A model generated the notes under the pieces. That model ran no database searches, was not told where the DNA came from, and saw only the letters and a list, made by a program, of their open reading frames with translations. Positions 27,137 to 35,908 of a DNA stretch of 64,000 bases are shown here, one piece after another. The stretch is from positions 1 through 64,000 of the forward strand of contig CAZIXE010000011.1 of the NCBI GenBank assembly GCA_964543235.1, written 5' to 3'. A program made the translations under genes and the position numbers. Each line of letters begins with the position of its first letter. The stretch's first letter is position 1. The DNA comes from JANMMJ01 sp964543235 (lineage in GTDB: Bacteria > Pseudomonadota > Alphaproteobacteria > Rhizobiales > Aestuariivirgaceae).

Positions 27137-28174
27137 CTACGCCGCTTTCAGGGCCTGATCGAGGGCGCTGAGCGCCTCGAGGACCGCCTGGCGGCGGTCG
27201 AGGTTTAGGGCATTTGTCAGCCGAATGGAATGCCCGGTTTCGATGAAGGTTTGTGCAAGCGCGCCGCCCGTGCCGGTGATGGCGCGCAGCCTTGCCTGCC
27301 GCGCGGTCCAATCCTGCAGCAATTCGCAGAAGATGTCGAAGTCCTCGCGGCTGGCGCGGCCGCCGAACCGGTCGGCAATCCTGATCCGCTGGGCGATTTC
27401 CAGCCGCCCGCGCCCGAGATTTTCCAGGATTTGAGCGAAAGCCGCCGCCCCCGCCGAGTCGAGCAGTTCAAGGGCCCGGCCCGGGCTTCCGCCTGACAGT
27501 TTCACGGCCTGGGCCAGCGCCATGCCGTCGCTCTCCGGTGCGATTTCCCGCACCACCGCCTCAGTATCCTCCACCGACAGGGGCTGCAGGTCGAGCCGGA
27601 TGCAGCGCGACCTGATGGTGGGCAACAGCCGCCCCGGCTGGTGGCTCACCAGAATAAACAGGCTTCGGGCGGGCGGCTCCTCAAGCGTCTTGAGCAGGGC
27701 ATTGGCCGATTCGCTGTTGAGATCGTCGGCAGTATCGACGATGCAGACCCGCCAGCCCCCCTCGCCCGCTGTCCTGGCGAAGAAACCGGCCACCTCGCGG
27801 GCGCCAGCTGCGCTGATTTCCGTCTTGAGCCGCTTGTTCCTGTCGTCCCATTGCCGTTCGATCACCAGGAGATCGGGATGGCCGCCCGCTGCCACACGCC
27901 GCGACACCGGTGCTTCAGGATCTACGGCGAGCGTCGTTGCCGCGCCAGGCACCGCGGATTCGGGATGGCTCAACATGTAGCGCGCCAACCGGAAAGCCAA
28001 TGTCGCCTTGCCGATGCCGCGCGGTCCGGCAAGGAGCCAGGCGTGATGCATCTTGCCCGAAGCCATGGCCTTGAGCAGCCGCGCTTCAGCCGTGGCATGG
28101 CCGCGCAGCGAATACCGGCGACGTGGGCCGGCGGACCCGTCGCGGACCTCGGTAAGGGACTCGGCCATGGTCAC
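27137..28174 (-). CDS. holB: DNA polymerase III subunit delta'
   Basis: Clamp-loader subunit of the replicative polymerase. The 345-residue product has an AAA+ domain with Walker-like GPRGIGKAT (50-58), CIVDTADDLNSESANALLKTLEEPP and the sensor IRSRCIRL with the SRC motif. It starts on the stop codon of tmk (ATGA), as in many bacteria, and metG follows 21 bases downstream. Confidence 0.93.
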   Translation of the reverse strand: MTMAESLTEVRDGSAGPRRRYSLRGHATAEARLLKAMASGKMHHAWLLAGPRGIGKATLAFRLARYMLSHPESAVPGAATTLAVDPEAPVSRRVAAGGHPDLLVIERQWDDRNKRLKTEISAAGAREVAGFFARTAGEGGWRVCIVDTADDLNSESANALLKTLEEPPARSLFILVSHQPGRLLPTIRSRCIRLDLQPLSVEDTEAVVREIAPESDGMALAQAVKLSGGSPGRALELLDSAGAAAFAQILENLGRGRLEIAQRIRIADRFGGRASREDFDIFCELLQDWTARQARLRAITGTGGALAQTFIETGHSIRLTNALNLDRRQAVLEALSALDQALKAA

Positions 28175-28794
28175 AACACGGCCCGCACATGCCGTTCGAT
28201 CTGCTGTGCCACATCCTCAATGGAGCCTCCGGCATCGATCTGCCGGCAGCGGGCAGGTTCGGATTGGGCAATCAGCAGGAAGCCCTCGCGCAGCCGCTTG
28301 TGAAAGGCAAGCCCCTTGCGTTCAAAGCGGTCCTCCGCTTCACCGGCGCGGCCATCGGTCCGGCGCAGCCCGACGCGTGGGTCGAGGTCGAGGATCAGTG
28401 TCAGGCGCGGCCGCGTCGTGCCGACAATGCAACGCTCGAGGGCATCGATCAGTGCCATCGGACAGCCGCCGGCATAGCCCTGGTAGGCGCGGGTCGAGTC
28501 CATGAAGCGGTCGCACAGCACGATGGCACCGCGGGCCAGGGCCGGCCTGATGGTTTCGTGCAGGTGATTGTCACGTGCGGCATAGTTGAGCAGCGCCTCG
28601 GCTTCCGCCGTCCACCGCCCGGTCTCGCCGGACACCAGCAGGGCGCGGAGCGATTCGGCACCGGGCGAGCCACCCGGCTCACGGGTGGTGACCACGTCGC
28701 GGCCCTCGGCCAGCAACCGATCGGCCAGCAGCTTGACCTGGGTTGACTTGCCGCCGCCCTCGCCGCCTTCGAATGTCACGAAAATGCCTGTCAC
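28171..28794 (-). CDS. tmk: Thymidylate kinase
   Basis: Phosphorylates dTMP to dTDP. The 207-residue product has the P-loop GGEGGGKST (10-18), TREPGGSPGAE and DRFMDSTRAYQG (the DRY/DRF-type substrate motif). The GTG at 28794 gives the typical MTGIFVTFEGG beginning and lies 1 base past the stop of the upstream D,D-carboxypeptidase gene. A TTG at 28806 would add 4 residues and overlap that gene by 11 bases. Confidence 0.95.
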   Translation of the reverse strand: MTGIFVTFEGGEGGGKSTQVKLLADRLLAEGRDVVTTREPGGSPGAESLRALLVSGETGRWTAEAEALLNYAARDNHLHETIRPALARGAIVLCDRFMDSTRAYQGYAGGCPMALIDALERCIVGTTRPRLTLILDLDPRVGLRRTDGRAGEAEDRFERKGLAFHKRLREGFLLIAQSEPARCRQIDAGGSIEDVAQQIERHVRAVL

Positions 28795-28795
28795 T

Positions 28796-29950
28796 TCAGC
28801 CGCCAAAGGCCATGATCAGAATGCTGTCGAACGCCTTGCGCCACATGTTGCCGGTGGCCTCAACCTGTCCAGAAGTCAGCACCGGAATCTCGGAGATTAC
28901 CTGCCCGTCGGCGGCAAAGCGAACATAGCCCACCTTCTCGCCGGATCTCACCGGCGCCATCAGCGGCCCGGTATAGTGCAGCTGGATTTCCAGCCTTGCC
29001 TGTTCGTCAGGTGACAGCATCAGCCGCACGTCCTCCTGGGTCACGAGATCAACCCAGTTCGCGGTGCCGCCCCATACCCGGGCCCGCCCCACCCGATCAC
29101 CGGCCGCATAGGCATTGACCAGCTTGAATTGCCGGAACCCCCAGTCGAGCAGCTTCTGCGCCTCCTGGCGGCGGTCCTTGAGCGAGCTCAGGCCCGCGAT
29201 CACCATGATCAGCCGGCGGCCCTCACGCACGGCCGAGCCCACGAGTCCGTAACCGGCCTCCTTCGTGTAGCCGGTTTTCATACCGTCGGCCCCAGGATAG
29301 TCGGCCAGCAGCGGGTTGCGGTTCTGCTGCCTGATCTTGTTCCAGGTGAACTCCGGCTGGCTGTAATAAACATAGTACTCCGGGAAATTCTCGATAATGT
29401 ATTTGGCGAGCGTCGCCAGTTCGCGCACGCTCATCTTGTGTTCGGGATCGGGCAGGCCAGTAGCGTTGCGGAACACGGCACTCTTCAACCCAAGCTCACG
29501 GGCGCGGGCCGTCATGCGCTGGGCGAAGGCCTCTTCCGATCCTGCCATTCCCTCGGCAATGGCAATACAGGCGTCATTCGCTGACTGGATGACAACTCCC
29601 TGAATCAGGTCCCTCAACTTTACGCGCGAATTGAGCTCGGCGTACATGGTCGAACCTCCCGACGCGGCGCCTCCCCGGCGCCAGGCGTTTTCGGTGATCA
29701 GGAACTCCTGGTCGAGCGTCAATGAACCGGATTTGAGGCCCTCGAAGACCATGATCATCGTCATGAGCTTGCTCATGCTCGCCGGCGGGACCGGCTCGTC
29801 GGCGTTTTTCTCGAAGAACAGCTTGCCGGATCTCGCATCGATCAGAATCGCGTTTCGGGCGAGGGTTTCGAAACTCGTCTGCTGGGCTGCCGCGGGCAGG
29901 CCCATTGTGAGGAGAACGAGTGCGAAAAGGAATGAAGCAGCGCCGCGCAT
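28796..29950 (-). CDS. D-alanyl-D-alanine carboxypeptidase (PBP5/DacA type)
   Basis: Trims the terminal D-Ala from peptidoglycan pentapeptides. The 384-residue product has a signal peptide (MRGAASFLFALVLLTMGLPAAA), the active-site SxxK as S58-M-S-K61, SAN at 123-125 and KTG at 225-227, and a C-terminal beta-domain ending in an amphipathic helix (GNMWRKAFDSIL) that would anchor it to the inner membrane. The ATG at 29950 is preferred over an upstream TTG at 29986 because it begins the signal peptide. It lies between rlpA and tmk. Confidence 0.93.
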   Translation of the reverse strand: MRGAASFLFALVLLTMGLPAAAQQTSFETLARNAILIDARSGKLFFEKNADEPVPPASMSKLMTMIMVFEGLKSGSLTLDQEFLITENAWRRGGAASGGSTMYAELNSRVKLRDLIQGVVIQSANDACIAIAEGMAGSEEAFAQRMTARARELGLKSAVFRNATGLPDPEHKMSVRELATLAKYIIENFPEYYVYYSQPEFTWNKIRQQNRNPLLADYPGADGMKTGYTKEAGYGLVGSAVREGRRLIMVIAGLSSLKDRRQEAQKLLDWGFRQFKLVNAYAAGDRVGRARVWGGTANWVDLVTQEDVRLMLSPDEQARLEIQLHYTGPLMAPVRSGEKVGYVRFAADGQVISEIPVLTSGQVEATGNMWRKAFDSILIMAFGG

Positions 29951-30012
29951 GCCCGGCAGAGTAATGACGGGCAATGGCGAAATCAACTCGTGGCGAAGCG
30001 GCCGGACAGGTG

Positions 30013-31017
30013 TCAGAGATAGCTCTGGGCAACGATCACGCGTGCATCGCTGTGGCCCGAATGCACGACATGCTGGAGCGCCGCGCCCGCCTGCTCGGCA
30101 CTGGCGATCGGTCCCAGGCGTACCCGGTAGACCATGCCTTGCGAGCCCTCGAGCGGCATGATCTGGACCGGCCCGACGGCCGCCAGTTCGGCGCGCATGC
30201 GTTCGGCATTGGCGGCACTGGCGAAGGTCCCCACCTGGACGAAATATCCGCCGTCGACGGCGGCGATCCGGAACGGGACATTGGATGGCGGCGCAGGCTT
30301 CGATTGCGCCAGGATGATCGGCGCAGCGGCGACCGGTGGCGCAACGGGCAGAGCTGACTTCGGTGGAGGCGCCGCAGCGATGAGTGTCGGACTGCCGCTT
30401 CGTCCATCGGCCCTGGCAATCATGCTGCGCAAGGGCGTGCCGCGCACGAGTTCGCGGTTCATTGCCACCAGGTGCCGGCCGTCATCGTCGAGGGGCGCCG
30501 GCCCGATATACTGCACCCGGACTTTTGCCTTGCCCTGATTCTTGAAGCCAAGCGCATCGGCGGAGCGCCTGGAAAGATCGATGATCCGTGTACCGACGAA
30601 TGGGCCGCGGTCGTTGATTCGCACGATGACTTGCCGGCCGTTCTCCAGATTGGTAACCTTGGCATAGCTCGGCAGCGGCAGCGTTGCATGCGCTGCGGTC
30701 AGTTCATTCATGTCGAACCACTCGCCGTTCGATGTCTGGCGGCGATGAAACTGCGGCCCGTACCAGGAGGCAATGCCGGTCTTGTCATAGTCCGAGTCCT
30801 CCTTCGGCGTGAACCACCGCCCGGCCACCTGATAGGGTTTGCCGACATGGTAACGGCCCCCGCCTTTTGGCAATGGTCCCGTGCCCTTGTAGTAAGGGCT
30901 ACCCTTGCCCGCGAAGGGATCGAGGGAGGCCGATTTCTTTGAACTGGAACAGCCCGCCAGCAGCAGGCCCGACAAGATGGCAACAACGGCAACAGCAAAC
31001 GAACGGCGCATCCCCAC
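30013..31017 (-). CDS. rlpA: RlpA-like septal lytic transglycosylase with SPOR domain
   Basis: Lipoprotein that cleaves denuded peptidoglycan glycans at division sites. The 334-residue product has a lipobox LLAGC with C23, a double-psi beta-barrel with GIASWYGPQFHRRQTSNGEWFDMN and VRINDRGPFVGTRIIDLSRRSA, a low-complexity linker and a C-terminal SPOR domain (about 255-334, with YFVQVGTFASAANAERMRAEL). The first codon is GTG with AAAGG 8 bases upstream; an ATG at residue 3 is also possible. Confidence 0.93.
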   Translation of the reverse strand: MGMRRSFAVAVVAILSGLLLAGCSSSKKSASLDPFAGKGSPYYKGTGPLPKGGGRYHVGKPYQVAGRWFTPKEDSDYDKTGIASWYGPQFHRRQTSNGEWFDMNELTAAHATLPLPSYAKVTNLENGRQVIVRINDRGPFVGTRIIDLSRRSADALGFKNQGKAKVRVQYIGPAPLDDDGRHLVAMNRELVRGTPLRSMIARADGRSGSPTLIAAAPPPKSALPVAPPVAAAPIILAQSKPAPPSNVPFRIAAVDGGYFVQVGTFASAANAERMRAELAAVGPVQIMPLEGSQGMVYRVRLGPIASAEQAGAALQHVVHSGHSDARVIVAQSYL

Positions 31018-31115
31018 TCACCCGACCTTTGGGCCCCCCGACCCATATCGGGTGTTGTCGCCGCGCCACGGTAAATACCGCGTTCAGAACCATGGTTAAC
31101 GGATGCTTGTGCCGC

Positions 31116-32027
31116 TCAGTTCGCCGACGAGTCGGACTTCACGGTGCCTGACGGTGCGGGAGCCTCCGCCGCGACATCGGAGCCGTCGGTCTTGGCGCCG
31201 GCGTTGGTGACCGCCTCGGCCGGCCGCTGCGCCTCGCCAGCCGCCGGTGGAGCGGCCTGAGCGTCGGCGGATGCGGCAGCCGCCTTGTCCGTTCCGGCAT
31301 CCCCTGGCGCCTTGGCGAGAAGTGCGCTCAAGCGGTCGAAGTTCTCGCGCGCCCGTTCGTTGCCTTTGTCGATCGACTGGCGATAGAGGTCCAGTGCCTT
31401 TTGCTTGTCCTGGGCAACGCCCCAGCCCATCTCGTACATGCCGCCGAGATTATTGAGGCCCCAGTGATCGCCCTGCCTGGCGGCGCGCTCGAACAGCGTG
31501 AAGGCCTTCGCCAGATCGCGCTCGCCGTCCTTGGCGTTGAGATAGAGCATGCCGAGATTGTTATCGGCGGCAGCCAGCCCCGCCTCGCTGGCACGCGTGT
31601 ACCAGAGCTTTGCGTTTTCGAGGTCCTTCTGCACACCGACGCCGTTCTGGTAACAGTAACCGAGCCAGTTCTGTGCTTCGGCATGCCCCTGCCTGGCCGC
31701 ACCCTCATAGAGACGGAACGCGCTCTCCGGACTCTTCTTGAGCCCCGGCGGCCCTTCGTGGAGGAGCCGTCCCAGCCTGAACTGGGCCTCGAGGTTACCA
31801 AGCTCACCGGCCTTCTTGTACCATTTGGATGCTTCGACGGGATTGCTTTCGGCGCCGGTGCCAGTCTCATAGGCCAGCGCTACGGCCATCATGGCCTCCT
31901 CGTCGCCGACCTTGGCCAGTTTCAGCTTCTTCTCGAAGGAGAGCGTGTCCAGCGTCTGGCCCATGGTGGGCGACAGGCCGGCAATGCCGATGCCGGCGGC
32001 AAGCAACAGGGGCGGCAAGAAACGCAT
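31116..32027 (-). CDS. Sel1-repeat (TPR-like) exported protein
   Basis: A 303-residue protein with a signal peptide (MRFLPPLLLAAGIGIAGLSPTMG) and about six Sel1-type repeats between residues 40 and 240, for example EASKWYKKAGELGNLEAQFRLGRL and NAKLWYTRASEAGLAAADNNLGMLY. The final 60 residues are Ala/Pro-rich and disordered-looking. Sel1 proteins act as scaffolds for protein contacts, often in the periplasm. The ATG at 32027 is chosen because it starts the signal peptide. It is 71 bases after the DUF2147 gene, same strand. Confidence 0.85.
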   Translation of the reverse strand: MRFLPPLLLAAGIGIAGLSPTMGQTLDTLSFEKKLKLAKVGDEEAMMAVALAYETGTGAESNPVEASKWYKKAGELGNLEAQFRLGRLLHEGPPGLKKSPESAFRLYEGAARQGHAEAQNWLGYCYQNGVGVQKDLENAKLWYTRASEAGLAAADNNLGMLYLNAKDGERDLAKAFTLFERAARQGDHWGLNNLGGMYEMGWGVAQDKQKALDLYRQSIDKGNERARENFDRLSALLAKAPGDAGTDKAAAASADAQAAPPAAGEAQRPAEAVTNAGAKTDGSDVAAEAPAPSGTVKSDSSAN

Positions 32028-32098
32028 AGATCGATACTCCACCTTCGAAAGCCCTGCTAAACCAGCAAAGGCGACACAATCCTGGCCTCCGTCGCTCT

Positions 32099-32515
32099 TC
32101 ATTGCAGACGCTGGAATTCCTTGGTCTTGCAGAAGACAACGATGCAGCCCTTCACCTTCATGACGTCACCGTTGACCGTCATCTTCGCAGCATAGGTTCG
32201 CCCGTCATCAGGATTATAGATGGCGCCTTCCCAGTGCCCCTCCCCTGACGGCTGCATATCCTGCAGCAGCGACAGGCCGATCACGGGCCGCGAGCGTAGG
32301 GCGGGATTGGGGTTCTCCTTGTCAAGCTTGGGGTTGCCGTGCTTGTCGAGCGGCTTCTTGAGCGCGACAATCCTGCCGCAAAGCCCCTTGCCGCAGTTGC
32401 TAACCTTGACCGTCACCTTGCCGTCCGAAAGCCGCCAGAGACCGCTGGGATCGCCCGCCTGGGCCGGCAGGGCGGCGGTCAGCAGTACCGCAAACACTAC
32501 AGGCGTTCTCAACAT
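32099..32515 (-). CDS. DUF2147 exported protein
   Basis: A 138-residue exported protein. It has a signal peptide (MLRTPVVFAVLLTAALPAQA) and the DUF2147 core: DPSGLWRLSDGKVTVKVSNCGKGLCGRIVAL, NPALRSRPVIGLSLL, and YNPDDGRTYAAKMTV, with a late CIVVFCKTKEFQR. Four cysteines suggest two disulfides. Function is unknown; related proteins are induced in stress or symbiosis. The ATG at 32515 has GGAGG about 11 bases upstream. Confidence 0.85.
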   Translation of the reverse strand: MLRTPVVFAVLLTAALPAQAGDPSGLWRLSDGKVTVKVSNCGKGLCGRIVALKKPLDKHGNPKLDKENPNPALRSRPVIGLSLLQDMQPSGEGHWEGAIYNPDDGRTYAAKMTVNGDVMKVKGCIVVFCKTKEFQRLQ

Positions 32516-32556
32516 GCCCGATCTTCCCTCCATACCCAAGGCGTTCTCCGGTTGCG

Positions 32557-32585
32557 TTGCCGGTACGGAGAAGTTGGTCTAGATT
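32557..32585 (+). promoter_or_regulatory. Putative promoter of the class II aldolase-like gene
   Basis: TTGCCG (32557-32562) and TAGATT (32580-32585) are spaced 17 bases apart, 31 bases before the ATG. It lies in a 101-base gap between divergent genes, where a promoter is expected. Confidence 0.4.
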
Positions 32586-32616
32586 CTGCTCCAAACCTCG
32601 ACCCCGGAGTAAGCCA

Positions 32617-33384
32617 ATGAACAGAGTCGCGCCACTCAGAACTGGAGCAACGTTTGACACGGACGAATGGCAATTGCGTGTCGACCTTGCGGCGGCATTT
32701 CGATTGGCGGTCCGGCACGATTGGCACGAGGCGGTGGCCAACCACTTCAGTCTGGCAACCAATCCGGAGGGGACGACGTTCCTTATGAACCCCCGGTGGA
32801 AGCACTTCACCCGCATCCGGGCTTCGAACCTGCTGCACCTCGACGCCGATGACAGATCGACCATGAGCCGCAGCGACGCGCCGGATATCACGGCTTGGTG
32901 CCTGCATGGCCGCCTGCACAAGAACCTGCCGCAGGCCCGCTGCATTCTGCATGTCCATCCGAAATACGCCACGGCCATCGCCTGTCTGCAGGACCCCGAG
33001 ATCAAGCCGATCGACCAGACGACGGCGCGGTACTACAATCGGGTCGCCTATGATCTGGGATTCTCGGGAATGGCCAACTCCGAGGACGAGGGTGACCGGC
33101 TGGCCCGCCTGCTCGGTAACAAGAGCATCATGATGATGGGCAATCACGGCGTCCTGGTGACCGGCCTCACCGTGGCCGAGGCCTATGACCGGCTCTACTA
33201 CCTCGAGCGCGCCTGCCAAACGCTGGTGCTCGCCTACGCGACTGGGCAACCGCTTCATGTCATGTCGCATGACGTGGCCGAACGGACCGCCCGCGAATGG
33301 GAGGAGTATGGCGGCCAGGACATCGCCCACTTCGAGGAGATGAAGCATGTCCTCGATGCTGAGGACCCGAGCTACGCTGAGTAG
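32617..33384 (+). CDS. Class II aldolase/adducin-like protein
   Basis: A 255-residue protein with the class II aldolase/adducin fold. Metal-binding residues are visible in WHEAVANHFSLA, LHVHPKYATAIA (two histidines) and GNHGVLVTG. It belongs to the adducin-like bacterial group that lacks an assigned sugar-phosphate substrate, and the context gives none. The ATG at 32617 has GGAG 9 bases upstream. It is a single plus-strand gene between two minus-strand runs, and its stop is 2 bases from the OmpA gene stop. Confidence 0.88.
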   Translation: MNRVAPLRTGATFDTDEWQLRVDLAAAFRLAVRHDWHEAVANHFSLATNPEGTTFLMNPRWKHFTRIRASNLLHLDADDRSTMSRSDAPDITAWCLHGRLHKNLPQARCILHVHPKYATAIACLQDPEIKPIDQTTARYYNRVAYDLGFSGMANSEDEGDRLARLLGNKSIMMMGNHGVLVTGLTVAEAYDRLYYLERACQTLVLAYATGQPLHVMSHDVAERTAREWEEYGGQDIAHFEEMKHVLDAEDPSYAE

Positions 33385-33386
33385 TT

Positions 33387-34043
33387 CTAGCCCACGGGAA
33401 CGATGACGATCTCGACACGCCGGTTGAGCGCCTTGCCATCCGGAGTCGCATTGCTGGCAATCGGCCGGCTCTCACCTAGTCCCTGAACGCCGAGGCGCCC
33501 GGGGTTGACCTGCTGCGACGTCAGGTACTGGGCGACAGACCCGGCCCGGCGCTGCGACAGGTCATAGTTGTAGCTGTCGGAGCCATCGCTGTCGGTGTGG
33601 CCGTAGACATCGACTCGGGTGCGGTCGAATTCGTTGAGAACGATCGCTACCGAGTTGAGCGTGTCGTAGAACTGCGGCTTGATCTCTGAGCGGTCGGTAT
33701 CGAACGTGATATTGCTCGGCATGTTGAGGATGATGTTGTCGCCCTGGCGGGTTACCGATACGCCGCTGCTTGCCAGGCGCTGCCTCAGCTTGGCTTCCTG
33801 ATTGTCCATGTAGGCGCCAATACCGCCGCCGGCGAGGGCTCCGACGCCGGCACCGATCAGGGCCGCGGTTCCGGTCTTGGCCTTGGTGGTGGAGCCAACG
33901 ATTGCCCCGGCTCCGGCGCCGATCAGCGCACCCGCGCCTGCCCCGACAGCCGTGTTCGAGACCTTCTGCTCTCCGGTGAATGGATCGGTTGAACAGGCGG
34001 ACAGGAACACGCCGGTAGCGGCGATCACCAGAAGTTTACGCAT
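33387..34043 (-). CDS. OmpA-family outer-membrane lipoprotein
   Basis: A 218-residue lipoprotein with lipobox FLSAC (C17), a glycine-rich YMGG-like segment (about 32-80, with repeated GAGAGALIGAGAG) that can insert into membrane, and a C-terminal OmpA peptidoglycan-binding domain (ITFDTDRSEIKPQ, VYGHTDSDGSDSYNYDLSQRRA, NRRVEIVI). This matches YiaD-type proteins linking the outer membrane to the wall. It converges on the aldolase-like gene. Confidence 0.92.
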   Translation of the reverse strand: MRKLLVIAATGVFLSACSTDPFTGEQKVSNTAVGAGAGALIGAGAGAIVGSTTKAKTGTAALIGAGVGALAGGGIGAYMDNQEAKLRQRLASSGVSVTRQGDNIILNMPSNITFDTDRSEIKPQFYDTLNSVAIVLNEFDRTRVDVYGHTDSDGSDSYNYDLSQRRAGSVAQYLTSQQVNPGRLGVQGLGESRPIASNATPDGKALNRRVEIVIVPVG

Positions 34044-34182
34044 GAGTAGTCCCCGATTGAAATGTGAACCGCGCTTGTGCGTCGCGAATTTGCGTAAACT
34101 GTGGCAGAAGCGGTTAATGCTCCATTAAGCATAAGTGGCCGCCCTTTGGGACGGCCACGGCAGTGCGTCAGGGAGTCCCTGC

Positions 34183-34671
34183 TCAGGCGCCGGTCGGGGC
34201 AGCCGGCATGTTGCGCTCGGCCATGAACCGCTCGAATTCTTCCTTGTCCTTGGCGCGGCGGACCCGCTCCATGAACTCGGCAAAGGCCTTCTGGTCTTCT
34301 TCGAGCTTGCGCCGCATTTCATCGAGCTTGGCGAGTTCGGCAGCCTTGTATTCCTCGAAGGCATGGTTGCCGCTGTTGGCGCGAAGCACGTCACCCGCGT
34401 GGCTCCAGGCTTTGAAATGTTCTGACATGGTTTTGCCTTTTCCCTTCCAAGCGGCCCACGGTACCTCGCCGTCGGCCGAACCTTTCCACAACTCGCCCTT
34501 CTTCAGCTTCCAGAAGAGGGCGACCAGGCCGATCGGCCAGAATGCGGCAAAGCCAACCACGATCGCGCCGATCTCCCAGCCCGACCACTTGTCCTTGCCC
34601 CATGCGCATGACTTGCGGGTGCCATGCTCGCCAGGAGCGCCCCCTTCCCATGCACCAGCTGCACTTTGCAT
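34183..34671 (-). CDS. DUF2852 membrane-associated protein
   Basis: A 162-residue protein with one or two membrane segments (about 33-57, WEIGAIVVGFAAFWPIGLVALFW) and a C-terminal helical, charged region with EEYKAAELAKLDEMRRKLEEDQKAFAEFMERVRRAKDKEEFERFM, likely coiled coil. This is DUF2852, found in alphaproteobacteria with unknown function. The ATG at 34671 follows a strong GGAGG site, so the in-frame upstream start is rejected. Confidence 0.85.
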   Translation of the reverse strand: MQSAAGAWEGGAPGEHGTRKSCAWGKDKWSGWEIGAIVVGFAAFWPIGLVALFWKLKKGELWKGSADGEVPWAAWKGKGKTMSEHFKAWSHAGDVLRANSGNHAFEEYKAAELAKLDEMRRKLEEDQKAFAEFMERVRRAKDKEEFERFMAERNMPAAPTGA

Positions 34672-34727
34672 CACGCACCTCCATGTTAATGTGACGAACA
34701 TTCACATGGTTGGAGCGGCGGCGCTCT

Positions 34728-35363
34728 TCAAGACCCCTTCGACCGATTTTCCCGCGGATGCAGACCGGCATCCTTCAGGAAGGCATCAACGGCGGTCCGC
34801 GACAGTTCCCCGGCATCCATGACGCTGACGGCCCCCGCGGCGATCAGGCCGGCCATGCCGTGGCTGAAGGCCCAGATCTTGAGCGCCAGGGCCCGGCTCT
34901 CGCCCTCGCCGGCCCCCAGCCGGCGCACGGCTCCCTGCAGTGCCCCGAAGGCCCGCGCCCCGGCTTCGGCCACCGGTGCGCCAACCTGCGGCAGGCCTGA
35001 GGAAAACATGGCCTGATAGAGGCCCGGCTCGTCGAGGGCGAAGCCGTAATAGGCGGGGCCCATCCGGCACAGCGCCTCATAGGGGTCGGCGACACCGGCA
35101 ACGCTGGTCTCCAGGCGCTCGCGCAGCAGCCGGAAGCCCTCCTCGGCGGTGGCCTCTATGAGGGCATTGCGGTCACGGAAATGCCGGTAGGGTGCGCTGG
35201 CGCTGACGCCGGCCTCCCGGGAGGCCTCATTGAGAGTGAATCCCAGGGGGCCGTGCTCGGCGATGAGTTTGCGGGCGGCAGCAATTAGGGCCTCTTTGAG
35301 GTTGCCATGATGATAGCCCGGGCGGCGGAAATGCTGATGGTGCCGCGGGTCCTTCCAGCTCAT
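34728..35363 (-). CDS. TetR/AcrR family transcriptional regulator
   Basis: A 211-residue repressor with an N-terminal helix-turn-helix (NLKEALIAAARKLIAEHGPLGFTLNEASREAGVSASAPYRHFRDRNALI) and a C-terminal ligand-binding domain of the WHG type. The regulated gene is not obvious: it lies downstream of dksA, 33 bases apart and on the same strand, with no divergent transporter. Ligand unknown. Confidence 0.9.
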   Translation of the reverse strand: MSWKDPRHHQHFRRPGYHHGNLKEALIAAARKLIAEHGPLGFTLNEASREAGVSASAPYRHFRDRNALIEATAEEGFRLLRERLETSVAGVADPYEALCRMGPAYYGFALDEPGLYQAMFSSGLPQVGAPVAEAGARAFGALQGAVRRLGAGEGESRALALKIWAFSHGMAGLIAAGAVSVMDAGELSRTAVDAFLKDAGLHPRENRSKGS

Positions 35364-35396
35364 GGGTGCGGCAGCCCTTCGGCGCTGGGGCGGGTG

Positions 35397-35813
35397 CTAG
35401 TCGTCGCGGTAGACGCGCTCGCGGCGCTCGTGCCGCTCCTGCGCCTCGATGGAAAGCGTGGCGATGGGCCGGGCATCGAGCCGGCGCAGCGAGATCGGCT
35501 CACCGGTCTCCTCGCAGAAACCGTAGGAGCCATCGTCGATCCGCTTCAGGGCGGCGTCGATCTTGGCGATCAGCTTCCGCTGCCGGTCGCGGGTGCGCAG
35601 TTCCAGCGAGCGATCGGTCTCGGTCGAGGCCCGGTCGGCAATATCGGGAAGTATATTGTTCTCGTCCTGCAGGTGATTGAGGGTTTCCCGGCTCTCCCGC
35701 AGGATATCCTCCTTCCAGGCCAGCAACTTCTGCCGGAAGTACTCACGCTGCCGTTCATTCATGAACGGCTCGTCTTCGCTGGGTGTGTAGTCTTCTTCGA
35801 CTTCAATCGCCAT
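35397..35813 (-). CDS. dksA: RNA polymerase-binding transcription factor DksA
   Basis: Binds the RNA polymerase secondary channel and, with ppGpp, tunes initiation. The 138-residue product has the coiled-coil with the tip motif D57-x-x-D60-x-A62 (LPDIADRA) and the C-terminal zinc-finger fold (GFCEETGEPISLRRLDARPIATL). Only one of the four zinc cysteines of Escherichia coli DksA remains (C100). It lies 95 bases after scpB on the same strand. Confidence 0.93.
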   Translation of the reverse strand: MAIEVEEDYTPSEDEPFMNERQREYFRQKLLAWKEDILRESRETLNHLQDENNILPDIADRASTETDRSLELRTRDRQRKLIAKIDAALKRIDDGSYGFCEETGEPISLRRLDARPIATLSIEAQERHERRERVYRDD

Positions 35814-35908
35814 GAAAGACCTTCCCTAAAGTGAAAGGAGCAAAACCCCTTCTCTTGTGGAGCGGGCTTATAGCTGGCCGCATTTGCTTCGACAATAGCC
35901 GATGTCGT

